From Candidatus Schekmanbacteria bacterium (GTDB lineage: Bacteria; Schekmanbacteria; GWA2-38-11; J061): a stretch of DNA of 5,754 nucleotides. The notes below the pieces were generated by a model. That model searched no databases. It was given only the letters and a program-made list of their open reading frames with translations, and was not told the DNA's origin. Of this stretch, positions 1-5,754 are shown piece by piece. Position 1 is the stretch's first letter. Each line of letters starts with the position of its first letter. The position numbers and the translations under genes are program-made. The stretch is taken from positions 1-5,754 of the forward strand of contig RFHX01000306.1 of assembly GCA_003695725.1 (NCBI GenBank), read 5' to 3'.

Positions 1-1
1 G

Positions 2-109
2 TATTATTCTATCACAGCCAACAAATTAATATATTTAACAATGAATCAATTTGATATAGTAAAACAAAGATTATCATTAATACTTAATAGAAAAATAGAA
101 GAGTTTTAA
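2..109 (+). CDS. 3' end of an upstream gene, product unknown (partial)
   Basis: This frame is open from the left edge for 35 codons and ends with TAA at 107-109, while the other two forward frames meet stops early. The visible C-terminus includes ITANKLIYLTMNQFDIVKQR and ends in KIEEF, a lysine-rich, probably helical tail with no recognisable family motif. The stop touches the ATG of the GT2 gene at 110, the arrangement expected of consecutive genes in one operon. The likely ribosome binding site of the next gene lies within its last codons. I cannot assign a function; an enzyme of the same polysaccharide locus is only a guess from context. In such A/T-rich DNA an open run of 35 codons is suggestive rather than proof. 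Confidence 0.5.
   Translation, partial: YYSITANKLIYLTMNQFDIVKQRLSLILNRKIEEF
97..103 (+). promoter_or_regulatory. Ribosome binding site for the GT2 gene
   Basis: The purine run AGAAGAG ends six bases before the ATG at 110. It supports that start and lies inside the end of the upstream open frame, which fits translation of the GT2 gene as a downstream gene in an operon. Confidence 0.5.
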
Positions 110-919
110 ATGGCTAAAATAAGCGTCATAATGGCAGTTTACAATGCAGAGCGATTCCTCGCAGAAGCAATAGAAAGCATCCTTAACCAGACATTTCGAG
201 ATTTTGAATTTATCATCGTGAATGACGGCTCTTCCGACAACAGTGAAAAGATTATAGAGTCATATGATGATTCAAGAATAAAGCTGATGACATTTAAGAA
301 TAATAGAGGGCTTTCCTTTGCTTTAAATAGGGGGATTGAAAAATCTTCAGGAGAATATATTGCAAGAATGGACGCAGACGATATCTCTATGCCTGACAGA
401 TTTGAAAAACAAATTAAACACTTAATCGACAACCCTGAAATTGATATTCTTGGAAGCGCAGTCGTAGAAATAGATGAAGTTGGAAAATTCTTGGCTATTA
501 GAAAACTACCATTAAAAGACTATGAAATAAAAAAAGAGCTCATACGGTCAAACCCCTTCTTTCATTCAACTATAATGATGAAAAGAAGCGCCTTTGAAAA
601 GGCAGGATATTATGATGAATCGATTAGGCAAACAGTGGAAGATTGGGACTTGTGGTTTAGAATGTCAACTAAATGTAAAATGGAAAACTTGGAAGAGCCC
701 TTAGTCAAAAGACGTTTTCATAAGGATAACTTGAGTGTTGAATCCAATAATGAATTGCTTATAAAAGGAATTGAGATCAGACGCAAATATATAAAAAAGG
801 GATTATATCCAATCTCTGCATATAGACATCTACTTAAACCTCTAATCGCTTATCTACTTCCACTGCCCATAAAAAAATTTATTAGAGAAAAAATATTCAA
901 GAGCAATATTTATCGTTGA
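110..919 (+). CDS. Family 2 (GT-A fold) glycosyltransferase
   Basis: This 269-residue protein is a complete GT2 glycosyltransferase that should transfer a sugar from a nucleotide-sugar donor at the cytoplasmic membrane face. The N-terminal nucleotide-binding strand and helix (SVIMAVYNAERFLAEAIES, residues 5-23) are typical. Next come NDGSSD (38-43), the metal-binding DAD motif in RMDADD (86-91), and ED in VEDWDLW (176-182), the usual position of the catalytic base. The segment NPFFHSTIMMKRSAF (148-162) is also characteristic of the family. The tail after about residue 225 is rich in Lys and Arg with leucine-rich stretches (LLKPLIAYLLPLPIKKF, 241-257), suggesting peripheral membrane attachment rather than a clear transmembrane helix. 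The ATG is preceded by a plausible ribosome binding site and abuts the stop of an upstream frame. The 3' end overlaps the convergent gene by ten bases. The family call is firm; donor and acceptor are unknown. Confidence 0.93.
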   Translation: MAKISVIMAVYNAERFLAEAIESILNQTFRDFEFIIVNDGSSDNSEKIIESYDDSRIKLMTFKNNRGLSFALNRGIEKSSGEYIARMDADDISMPDRFEKQIKHLIDNPEIDILGSAVVEIDEVGKFLAIRKLPLKDYEIKKELIRSNPFFHSTIMMKRSAFEKAGYYDESIRQTVEDWDLWFRMSTKCKMENLEEPLVKRRFHKDNLSVESNNELLIKGIEIRRKYIKKGLYPISAYRHLLKPLIAYLLPLPIKKFIREKIFKSNIYR

Positions 920-2226
920 TTTGTCTCAGACAGAAGGGATTGATAGAGCTCTATTGTTTTATTTATCAAACTATCAGATGAAAATTTTTCATAAATTCTT
1001 CTTTTACATTCCTCTGCCAACCTGTTTCTCAAATCTGCATCATCGATTAATTTTATGAGAATATTGAAAAGTTCATCTTCATTTCTTCTTTCAAAAAGTA
1101 TCCCATTTACTCCATCTTCTATTATTTCCCTATATCCTCCAACATTCGACGCAACAACGGGCACAGCGCAAGACATAGCTTCTACTGCTGTTCTTCCAAA
1201 GGGCTCCTGATATATAGATGGACATACTACAAGGTAAGAAAGATGATATAAATCAACTAATTCCTCAAAAGGAAGATAACCTGTAAAGACAATGCCTTCG
1301 GTATCTTCTTCAATTTGCATTTCCTTTCTTCCAGCAAAAATAAATTTAATATCCTTTCTTTTCATAGAAATCTTTTTAGCAGTATTCAATGCTATTGATG
1401 AACCTTTTTTGTAAGTTATATTGCCGGGAATTAAGATAAGTTTTTTATCTTCCAATGCATACTTCTCTTTGAGTTTCTCTATATCTTCTTCATTTTTTTC
1501 AAAATTCATTCCGGAGAGATTATAAACAATTTCTGATTTAAGATTTTCAAGCTGTAATTTACTGAAATAAATATTCTGAATTGCTCTACTTACAAAAAAG
1601 GCACAGCTTAAATCTTTAATCTTTCTATTCCTAATCTTTGCTGTTGAAAAATGCACTTGATGATTAAACCTAATCCTTAGCTTCTTGAAAAAAGCAAGTT
1701 TTTCATTTGGCGGCATCACTAAAAGTGAACATCTCTTCCACAGCATTTTTCTGCCGCACCAAGCAGGAATTTTTTCATCGTCCATTAAACAGGAAGCCGA
1801 CGGACACAATAGGTCATAATCCCTAATAGTATGGACAACAGGGATTCTGTTTCTCTTCCCTGCTTTTACAGATGCATAGAGCGATAAGGAATTTTGCGAA
1901 TGTATAATATCAGGTTGAATATCCTTTATCACCTTATTCAAATTGTATAGCATATATATATCAAACAATGGTGTGATCGTATAAATTCCTCGAAGTCTTT
2001 CCCCACTTTCAATCTTTTTTGGAAAGGGATAACGAACTACTCTTATACCATCGATAGATTCTGCTTTCTTAGCTCCATAATTGGGTGTCAGCACATAAAC
2101 CTTATGCCCTCTCTCTGTAAGACCTTTTGCTAAAAGATAGGCACTCTTTTCTGCGCCTCCCGGTTCAAAAGGATAAAAATATTCATTAACAAAAAGAATC
2201 TTCAAGCTTTTTGAAAACCCATTCAT
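910..2226 (-). CDS. Family 4 (GT-B fold) glycosyltransferase with a cysteine cluster
   Basis: The 438-residue product is a GT4-type retaining glycosyltransferase. The N-terminal acceptor domain opens with ILFVNEYFYPFEPGGAEKSA (residues 10-29), where the Gly-Gly loop follows the first strand. VHTIRDYDLLCP (131-142) includes the active-site-type histidine H132. Four cysteines, C141, C146, C157 and C166, cluster after it and may form a metal or structural site. The C-terminal donor domain starts near residue 262: LIPGNITYKKG (265-275) supplies the phosphate-contacting lysine, with Asn where many relatives have Arg. The EX7E motif is E341 to E349 in EPFGRTAVE. No signal peptide or membrane span is seen, so a cytoplasmic, membrane-associated enzyme is likely. 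It is the last gene of the leftward operon. Its ATG overlaps the preceding stop as ATGA, and an in-frame TAA just upstream rules out a longer protein. Specificity is unknown. Confidence 0.93.
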   Translation of the reverse strand: MNGFSKSLKILFVNEYFYPFEPGGAEKSAYLLAKGLTERGHKVYVLTPNYGAKKAESIDGIRVVRYPFPKKIESGERLRGIYTITPLFDIYMLYNLNKVIKDIQPDIIHSQNSLSLYASVKAGKRNRIPVVHTIRDYDLLCPSASCLMDDEKIPAWCGRKMLWKRCSLLVMPPNEKLAFFKKLRIRFNHQVHFSTAKIRNRKIKDLSCAFFVSRAIQNIYFSKLQLENLKSEIVYNLSGMNFEKNEEDIEKLKEKYALEDKKLILIPGNITYKKGSSIALNTAKKISMKRKDIKFIFAGRKEMQIEEDTEGIVFTGYLPFEELVDLYHLSYLVVCPSIYQEPFGRTAVEAMSCAVPVVASNVGGYREIIEDGVNGILFERRNEDELFNILIKLIDDADLRNRLAEECKRRIYEKFSSDSLINKTIELYQSLLSETNQR

Positions 2227-3350
2227 TTATATTTATTTAACACCTCTTCGTAAATGCCCATTACAGATTTGGCGCATTTATCCCAACTGAATTTTTTTCG
2301 CACATAATTAGCCGCTTCAAATCCCATTTTTTTTGACTTATCAGTATCTTCAATCAACTCTATGAGGCGCTGTATAAAACTATACTTGTCTTCTGGTGTT
2401 ACAAGATATCCTGTTTTGCCGTCTATCACAATCTCAGGAAGTGAAGCCGTATTCAATGCCACTACGGGTTTCGCGCAAGCCATAGCTTCCACTGCCGCCA
2501 TTCCAAAACCTTCCAGCTTGGAAGGGAAAAGGAAAATATCGCACAAATTCAAAAAAGAAACTTTTTCATTCTCAGAAACATATCCACAAAATTTGACTCG
2601 ATTGCCCAAACCCAATTTCTCTGAAAATTTCACTAGTTTTTTAAAATCCTTCCCCTTCCCCGCAATCAAACAGAGCCAATCATTTGAATTTCGTTCAGAC
2701 AACCCTTCAAGACATTCAAGGAGAAAAAAAAGATTCTTCCTTCTTTGCAGAGAACCGAGATACAAGAGAACCTTTTTCCCATTAGCATTATACCTCTTTT
2801 CTAAAGACTTTGGCTTGTCTTCCGGTTTAAATTTTTCACTTACACCATCATATACTACTTCAATCTTCTCTTCTTCTATCTTCCACTTCTTCATCAGCTG
2901 AAGTTTAGAAAAATTACTGACTGTTATTATCTTGTCAACGAGCGGTGCAATCTTCGAATCCACAAAAAAATTCATCACTTCAGGGTCGATATGATGATGA
3001 TGCGCTACAACAGGGATATTTTTACCAACAATTTTCTTTGCCATAATCACAGCTGGACCTGTAAAACGCAGTGAATGTATCCTCAACAAATCTACCTTCT
3101 CCTTCTGTAAAATTTTTCTTAGATATAAGAAAAAAAGAGGATTTGAAACGAACCACCTAAGATGTCTTTTAAGAGGAAGGTTATAGATGTAATCATATTT
3201 CAATCCCTGTGGTAATTTGCTTTCCTTTGGCAGAATGATGCCCAATTCGGCGCCAGATTCTGGAAGTCTCAACATAAGCTCTCTTTCATAAACTTCTCCG
3301 CCTAAATCCGATTCGGGAGATATTCCCATAGAAGGAGAGCATATTTTCAT
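2223..3350 (-). CDS. Family 4 (GT-B fold) glycosyltransferase
   Basis: This 375-residue protein has the normal length and layout of a GT4 enzyme. The N-terminal domain begins MKICSPSMG and carries LGGEVYERELM (16-26), the glycine loop and helix after the first strand. It continues with RIHSLRFTGP (90-99) and VVAHHHHID (114-122), an unusual run of four histidines where the family has an active-site histidine. ITVSNFSK (142-149) and VVYDGV (165-170) lead into the donor domain. There, LLYLGSLQRRKN (195-206) is the donor phosphate loop of the common PRKN-like subtype, and E280 to E288 in EGFGMAAVE is the EX7E motif. It is the middle gene of the leftward operon, 28 bases after the preceding stop and overlapping the next ATG by four bases. 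I see no strong Shine-Dalgarno before its ATG, so translation may lean on the upstream gene. Mannosyl- or related transfer is possible, but the substrate is not determined. Confidence 0.92.
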   Translation of the reverse strand: MKICSPSMGISPESDLGGEVYERELMLRLPESGAELGIILPKESKLPQGLKYDYIYNLPLKRHLRWFVSNPLFFLYLRKILQKEKVDLLRIHSLRFTGPAVIMAKKIVGKNIPVVAHHHHIDPEVMNFFVDSKIAPLVDKIITVSNFSKLQLMKKWKIEEEKIEVVYDGVSEKFKPEDKPKSLEKRYNANGKKVLLYLGSLQRRKNLFFLLECLEGLSERNSNDWLCLIAGKGKDFKKLVKFSEKLGLGNRVKFCGYVSENEKVSFLNLCDIFLFPSKLEGFGMAAVEAMACAKPVVALNTASLPEIVIDGKTGYLVTPEDKYSFIQRLIELIEDTDKSKKMGFEAANYVRKKFSWDKCAKSVMGIYEEVLNKYK

Positions 3351-3378
3351 ATTTTGATATTAATTTTGGAATTTTTAA

Positions 3379-4542
3379 TTAATCAGTTATCGAAAGAAAC
3401 AATTCTTTGATTTTACCATTAAAAATATTCATATCATATTTTTCCTTGGCAATCTTCACACAGTTATCTTTTGTCTCTTTTAACATCTTGCGGTTTTTGG
3501 CAAAAAGCAAGATATTAGTTGCAAGTTTATTGCAGTCTGAAATAGGAAAAAGAAAGCCGTTTATCCCTTCCTCCACAACTTCAAGCATCCCGCTAAAAGC
3601 TGAAGCAAGAATAGATGTACCACAGGCAAGTCCTTCAAGGATAATTAAGGGAAATGATTCAGAAGAATAGGAAGGCACGACCAAAATATCCATTCCATTG
3701 AGAATCTTTTCAATATCTTTTCTAAATCCTGTAAAGATTATCTGTTTCTCGATTCCTTTGTTCGCGACTATCTCTCTCAGTTCTTTTTCATACCATTCAA
3801 ACCCTTCTCTTGCCCTTCCAACAATCAACCCATATACATTTTTACTTTCCTTTAGAACCTGTGCCATTGCCTCTATAAATGTCTTCTGCCCTTTATGAGG
3901 TATAAGGTCGCTTATTGTCCCAGCAACAACTGCATCTTCAGGTATTTGAAATTCACTCCTCATCTCTCTCCTGAAGGCGTCATTCGGATAAAATCTTGAA
4001 AGGTCAACTCCATTATAAATTGTGGTAATAGCTTTTGGTAATCTTCCATATTGAGCGCCCGTTGCCGATGAATCTGACAAAATAATCTTCACGCTATTCT
4101 TCTTGGAAAAATATCTAATAAGCGCTTTTGTCTTCCAATCTGCAAGCATATTATGAATGTGCCAAATTACTGGAACAGATGTTTTCTCGCCTGCCAAAGC
4201 AGACCAAGGAAAAACTCTCGTACTACTTGCATAAATAACTGATGCATTTATTTTTTTAATAATTTCAGAAGCATTCTTAATAACCCTTGGCGTATCCATA
4301 GCAAATTTAATGAGGTCACTGGCATTCTTCCTAATCAAGGAATAGGACTGAAAGGGCAATTCATAAAAAAAGCCTCCTTCTCTTTCAACTGCCTCTGAAA
4401 ATCTACCGCGCGCAGGACCAAAGACATATATATTGAAATCTTCTCTCAATGCTCTCAAAACATCGAGACAAACCCTTTGTCCGCCGGCAATCTCCGATAA
4501 TGCCTCCCATAATACTACACTTTTTTTCTCGTTATTATTCAC
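3379..4542 (-). CDS. Family 4 (GT-B fold) glycosyltransferase, GTG start
   Basis: This is a GT4-type glycosyltransferase, first gene of the leftward operon. I choose the GTG at 4542 (387 residues) because GGAG sits nine bases before it. A TTG at 4557 would add five residues (392 in total) but has no Shine-Dalgarno. Counting from the TTG start, the acceptor domain has EALSEIAGGQRVCLDVLRAL (18-37) with the Gly-Gly loop, and VIWHIHNMLADW (130-141) with the active-site-type histidines. IYNGVDLSRFYP (180-191) is the classic linker into the donor domain. The donor loop is TISDLIPHKGQ (214-224), with K222 kept but Asp217 where the usual Arg would be. The EX7E motif is E300 to E308 in ESFPLIILE. No membrane segment or signal peptide is visible. 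Its place beside other transferases implies glycan assembly in the cytoplasm; the sugar transferred is unknown. Confidence 0.92.
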   Translation of the reverse strand: MNNNEKKSVVLWEALSEIAGGQRVCLDVLRALREDFNIYVFGPARGRFSEAVEREGGFFYELPFQSYSLIRKNASDLIKFAMDTPRVIKNASEIIKKINASVIYASSTRVFPWSALAGEKTSVPVIWHIHNMLADWKTKALIRYFSKKNSVKIILSDSSATGAQYGRLPKAITTIYNGVDLSRFYPNDAFRREMRSEFQIPEDAVVAGTISDLIPHKGQKTFIEAMAQVLKESKNVYGLIVGRAREGFEWYEKELREIVANKGIEKQIIFTGFRKDIEKILNGMDILVVPSYSSESFPLIILEGLACGTSILASAFSGMLEVVEEGINGFLFPISDCNKLATNILLFAKNRKMLKETKDNCVKIAKEKYDMNIFNGKIKELFLSITD

Positions 4543-4551
4543 TCCATTTTT

Positions 4552-4555
4552 CTCC
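4552..4555 (-). promoter_or_regulatory. Shine-Dalgarno that decides the GTG start at 4542
   Basis: Read on the minus strand, GGAG is followed by nine bases and then GTG at 4542-4540. It overlaps the first codons of the longer TTG reading, so the two starts are mutually exclusive choices. The site clearly favours GTG. Confidence 0.55.
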
Positions 4556-4571
4556 AAAATGATATTTACTT

Positions 4572-4599
4572 ATTATCAATTGCCTGTAATTATTGTGAA
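4572..4599 (-). promoter_or_regulatory. Candidate sigma-70-type promoter for the leftward GT4 operon
   Basis: On the minus strand, TTCACA (4599-4594, five of six matches to TTGACA) and GATAAT (4577-4572, five of six to TATAAT) are separated by 16 bases. Transcription would begin near 4565. That leaves a leader of roughly 20 bases before the GTG start but almost none before the TTG start, which agrees with the GTG choice. The region is A/T-rich, so chance matches are easy; this is a prediction only. Confidence 0.4.
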
Positions 4600-4628
4600 G
4601 ATAATTTTTATTTAAATCAAAATTCCAG

Positions 4629-5754
4629 ATGATAAAAAAGAAAACTAACATTTTTTTACTTCTTATAGGTATCATTTTTTTATCTTCACTACTTCTGTCA
4701 TATCAGCTTGATAAAAAAAGTTTATGGGCAGACGAACTATTTTCCCTCATTGCAGGCAAAAAAGCCATCAATTCATACTCAGAATTAGCCAACTTCGTAA
4801 AAAAGGATGTCCACCCTCCACTCTATTTTTATCTTCTCGGCAAATGGATGAAATTAACAGGAATAAATGATTTTTCTATGCGCCTTTTTTCAGTTTTCAG
4901 CGCAATTTTAATGCTGATTCTTCTCTATCTGCTTACAGCAAAAATTCTATCTGAAAGAATAGCACTTTTATCCGTTATGCTGACTTCACTATCTCCGTTT
5001 TTTATTCTCTATGCAAGGATGGCACGCTACTATTCCTTTGTCGGAATGCTTTTCCTATTAAATTGCTACCTATTTTTTCAACTTCTCGAAAATGAAGGGA
5101 AAACGATTTATACAATATTTTATATCATCTCTTCAGCTGCTTTAGTCTCTTCCTTTTATCCGGCTATTTCAGTCGTGGCTGCACAAAACCTATATTTCTT
5201 TTTTCTCAGGCAAAACAAGAAAACTCTTAAAAACTGGCTGTTAATTCAAGTAATTTTGTTCCTTCTTATAGTCCTTTTCTGTTATCCTGCAATTAATCAA
5301 CTAAATCGATTCAAAAAAGATATACCTGCTGATATCTCAGAATCATTCATAGGCATCTTGACATCATCACTGGATCTTTTTTATGAATTTTCAGCAGGTG
5401 GAACAACATTTCCTTGGAAAATAGAAGGCATCTTCCTTTTTCTAATTAATTCAACACTCTTTATCTCCGGAATCCTGCTATTGAAAAAAGAAAAGAAAAG
5501 AATTTTGAATTTTCTCATCATTCATTTTCTGATGCCTTACCTGATTACACTGTTTCTATTCTCTTTTATTACAAAAGGACATTCTTTCATTTTTTTTGCT
5601 TCCCGTTGTTTTTATATATTTCCTATATATACAATCATTATTTCTTGCAGGTTGGATAAATCAAAAAAATTCGCATTTGCTTTTATTCTCATTCTCATTT
5701 TGGCTTTCAACTCTTTCAGCATACGAAACTATTTCATAGATAAATCATTTCTAA
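4629..5754 (+). CDS. GT39/PMT_2-type (ArnT-like, GT-C fold) membrane glycosyltransferase, 3' end missing
   Basis: The frame is open for 375 codons and runs off the right edge, so the C-terminus is absent. It reads as a polytopic membrane protein. A first hydrophobic segment (residues 8-24) is followed by an external-type loop with LWADELFSLIAG (32-43), whose Asp35-Glu36 matches the acidic catalytic position of the family, and then DVHPPLYFYLLGKW (60-73) and MRLFSVFSA (84-92). YARMARYYSF (128-137) is the conserved Arg/Tyr segment after the third span. Further hydrophobic segments lie near 86-104, 110-127, 136-152, 160-192, 203-221, 266-285, 293-313, 317-340 and 347-362. Such enzymes use polyprenyl-phosphate sugars on the outer membrane face to modify lipids, glycans or proteins. 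ATG 4629 is the first start after an in-frame stop at 4602, but no clear ribosome binding site precedes it. Full members are often 450-600 residues. Acceptor unknown. Confidence 0.88.
   Translation, partial: MIKKKTNIFLLLIGIIFLSSLLLSYQLDKKSLWADELFSLIAGKKAINSYSELANFVKKDVHPPLYFYLLGKWMKLTGINDFSMRLFSVFSAILMLILLYLLTAKILSERIALLSVMLTSLSPFFILYARMARYYSFVGMLFLLNCYLFFQLLENEGKTIYTIFYIISSAALVSSFYPAISVVAAQNLYFFFLRQNKKTLKNWLLIQVILFLLIVLFCYPAINQLNRFKKDIPADISESFIGILTSSLDLFYEFSAGGTTFPWKIEGIFLFLINSTLFISGILLLKKEKKRILNFLIIHFLMPYLITLFLFSFITKGHSFIFFASRCFYIFPIYTIIISCRLDKSKKFAFAFILILILAFNSFSIRNYFIDKSFL

Larger units (their letters stand above)
4543..4628. other. Divergent intergenic region
   Basis: This 86-base A/T-rich gap separates the leftward GT4 operon from the rightward GT-C gene and must hold the start signals for both unless the latter is read from elsewhere. 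A leftward promoter is proposed at 4572-4599. Rightward, GATAAT at 4600-4605 could be a -10 box, but no good -35 lies at a proper distance; TTGCCT at 4580 is only 14 bases away. The two candidate elements would abut, so expression of the two sides could be linked. No hairpin terminator or operator repeat stands out. Confidence 0.45.

Noticed and set aside
139-432. A 97-codon minus-strand frame inside the GT2 gene.
   Set aside because: It is fully antisense to conserved GT2 motifs and has no protein features of its own.
941-964. Palindrome ATAGAGCTCTAT (943-954) followed by a T-rich run, 23 bases past the GT2 stop, as a possible terminator.
   Set aside because: With a realistic loop the stem is only a few mostly A-U and G-U pairs, and the sequence codes for part of the convergent GT4; too weak to call.
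2327-2334. Run of eight T (A8 in the middle GT4 gene), and a similar T8 near 5590 in the GT-C gene, as possible phase-variation tracts.
   Set aside because: Runs of this length are expected by chance in such A/T-rich coding DNA, and both frames are intact.
2362-2901. A 179-codon open frame on the plus strand opposite the middle GT4 gene.
   Set aside because: It lies wholly antisense to a gene with strong family motifs, has low-complexity Ser/Lys/Phe-rich content typical of a reverse-strand shadow, and no recognisable domain.
3407-3898. Two plus-strand open frames (3407-3670 and 3698-3898) opposite the first GT4 gene.
   Set aside because: They are antisense shadows of a well-supported coding sequence, with no family motifs.
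4433-4615. A 60-codon plus-strand frame spanning the start of the first GT4 gene and the divergent spacer.
   Set aside because: Most of it is antisense to the GT4 gene, it has no family motif, and it fills the promoter region.

Overview
The window is part of a surface-polysaccharide or glycolipid biosynthesis locus in a low-G+C prokaryote, most likely a bacterium. The genes are A/T-rich, use ATG or GTG starts, and at least two have purine-rich Shine-Dalgarno sequences. The sequence does not identify the species or phylum. There are no RNA genes, mobile elements, CRISPR arrays or long repeats that I can support, and coding density is very high.

Layout. (1) Positions 2-109 (+): an open frame with no start inside the window, ending in TAA directly against the next ATG. 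It is probably the 3' end of an upstream gene. (2) 110-919 (+): a family 2 (GT-A fold) glycosyltransferase. (3) 910-2226, 2223-3350 and 3379-4542 (all -): three GT-B fold, family 4-like glycosyltransferases, transcribed leftward in the order 4542 to 910. They look like one operon, with a 28-bp gap and then a 4-bp ATGA overlap. The last one converges on the GT2 gene with a 10-bp tail-to-tail overlap. (4) About 4543-4628: a short divergent promoter region. (5) 4629 to the right edge (+): an incomplete multi-membrane-spanning GT-C protein of the GT39/PMT_2 (ArnT-like) type.

Interpretation. Three soluble nucleotide-sugar (or related) dependent GT4 enzymes and one GT2 would add successive sugars on the cytoplasmic face of the membrane. 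The GT-C protein would use a polyprenyl-phosphate-linked sugar on the outer face. No initiating phosphoglycosyltransferase, flippase (Wzx or ABC), polymerase (Wzy) or sugar-nucleotide synthesis gene lies inside the window, so donor, acceptor and final polymer cannot be named. I see no strong evidence of a novel system. The points most worth a second look are the convergent overlap, the GTG start of the first operon gene, the four-cysteine cluster in the 910-2226 product, and the unusual donor-loop residues in the 3379-4542 product.
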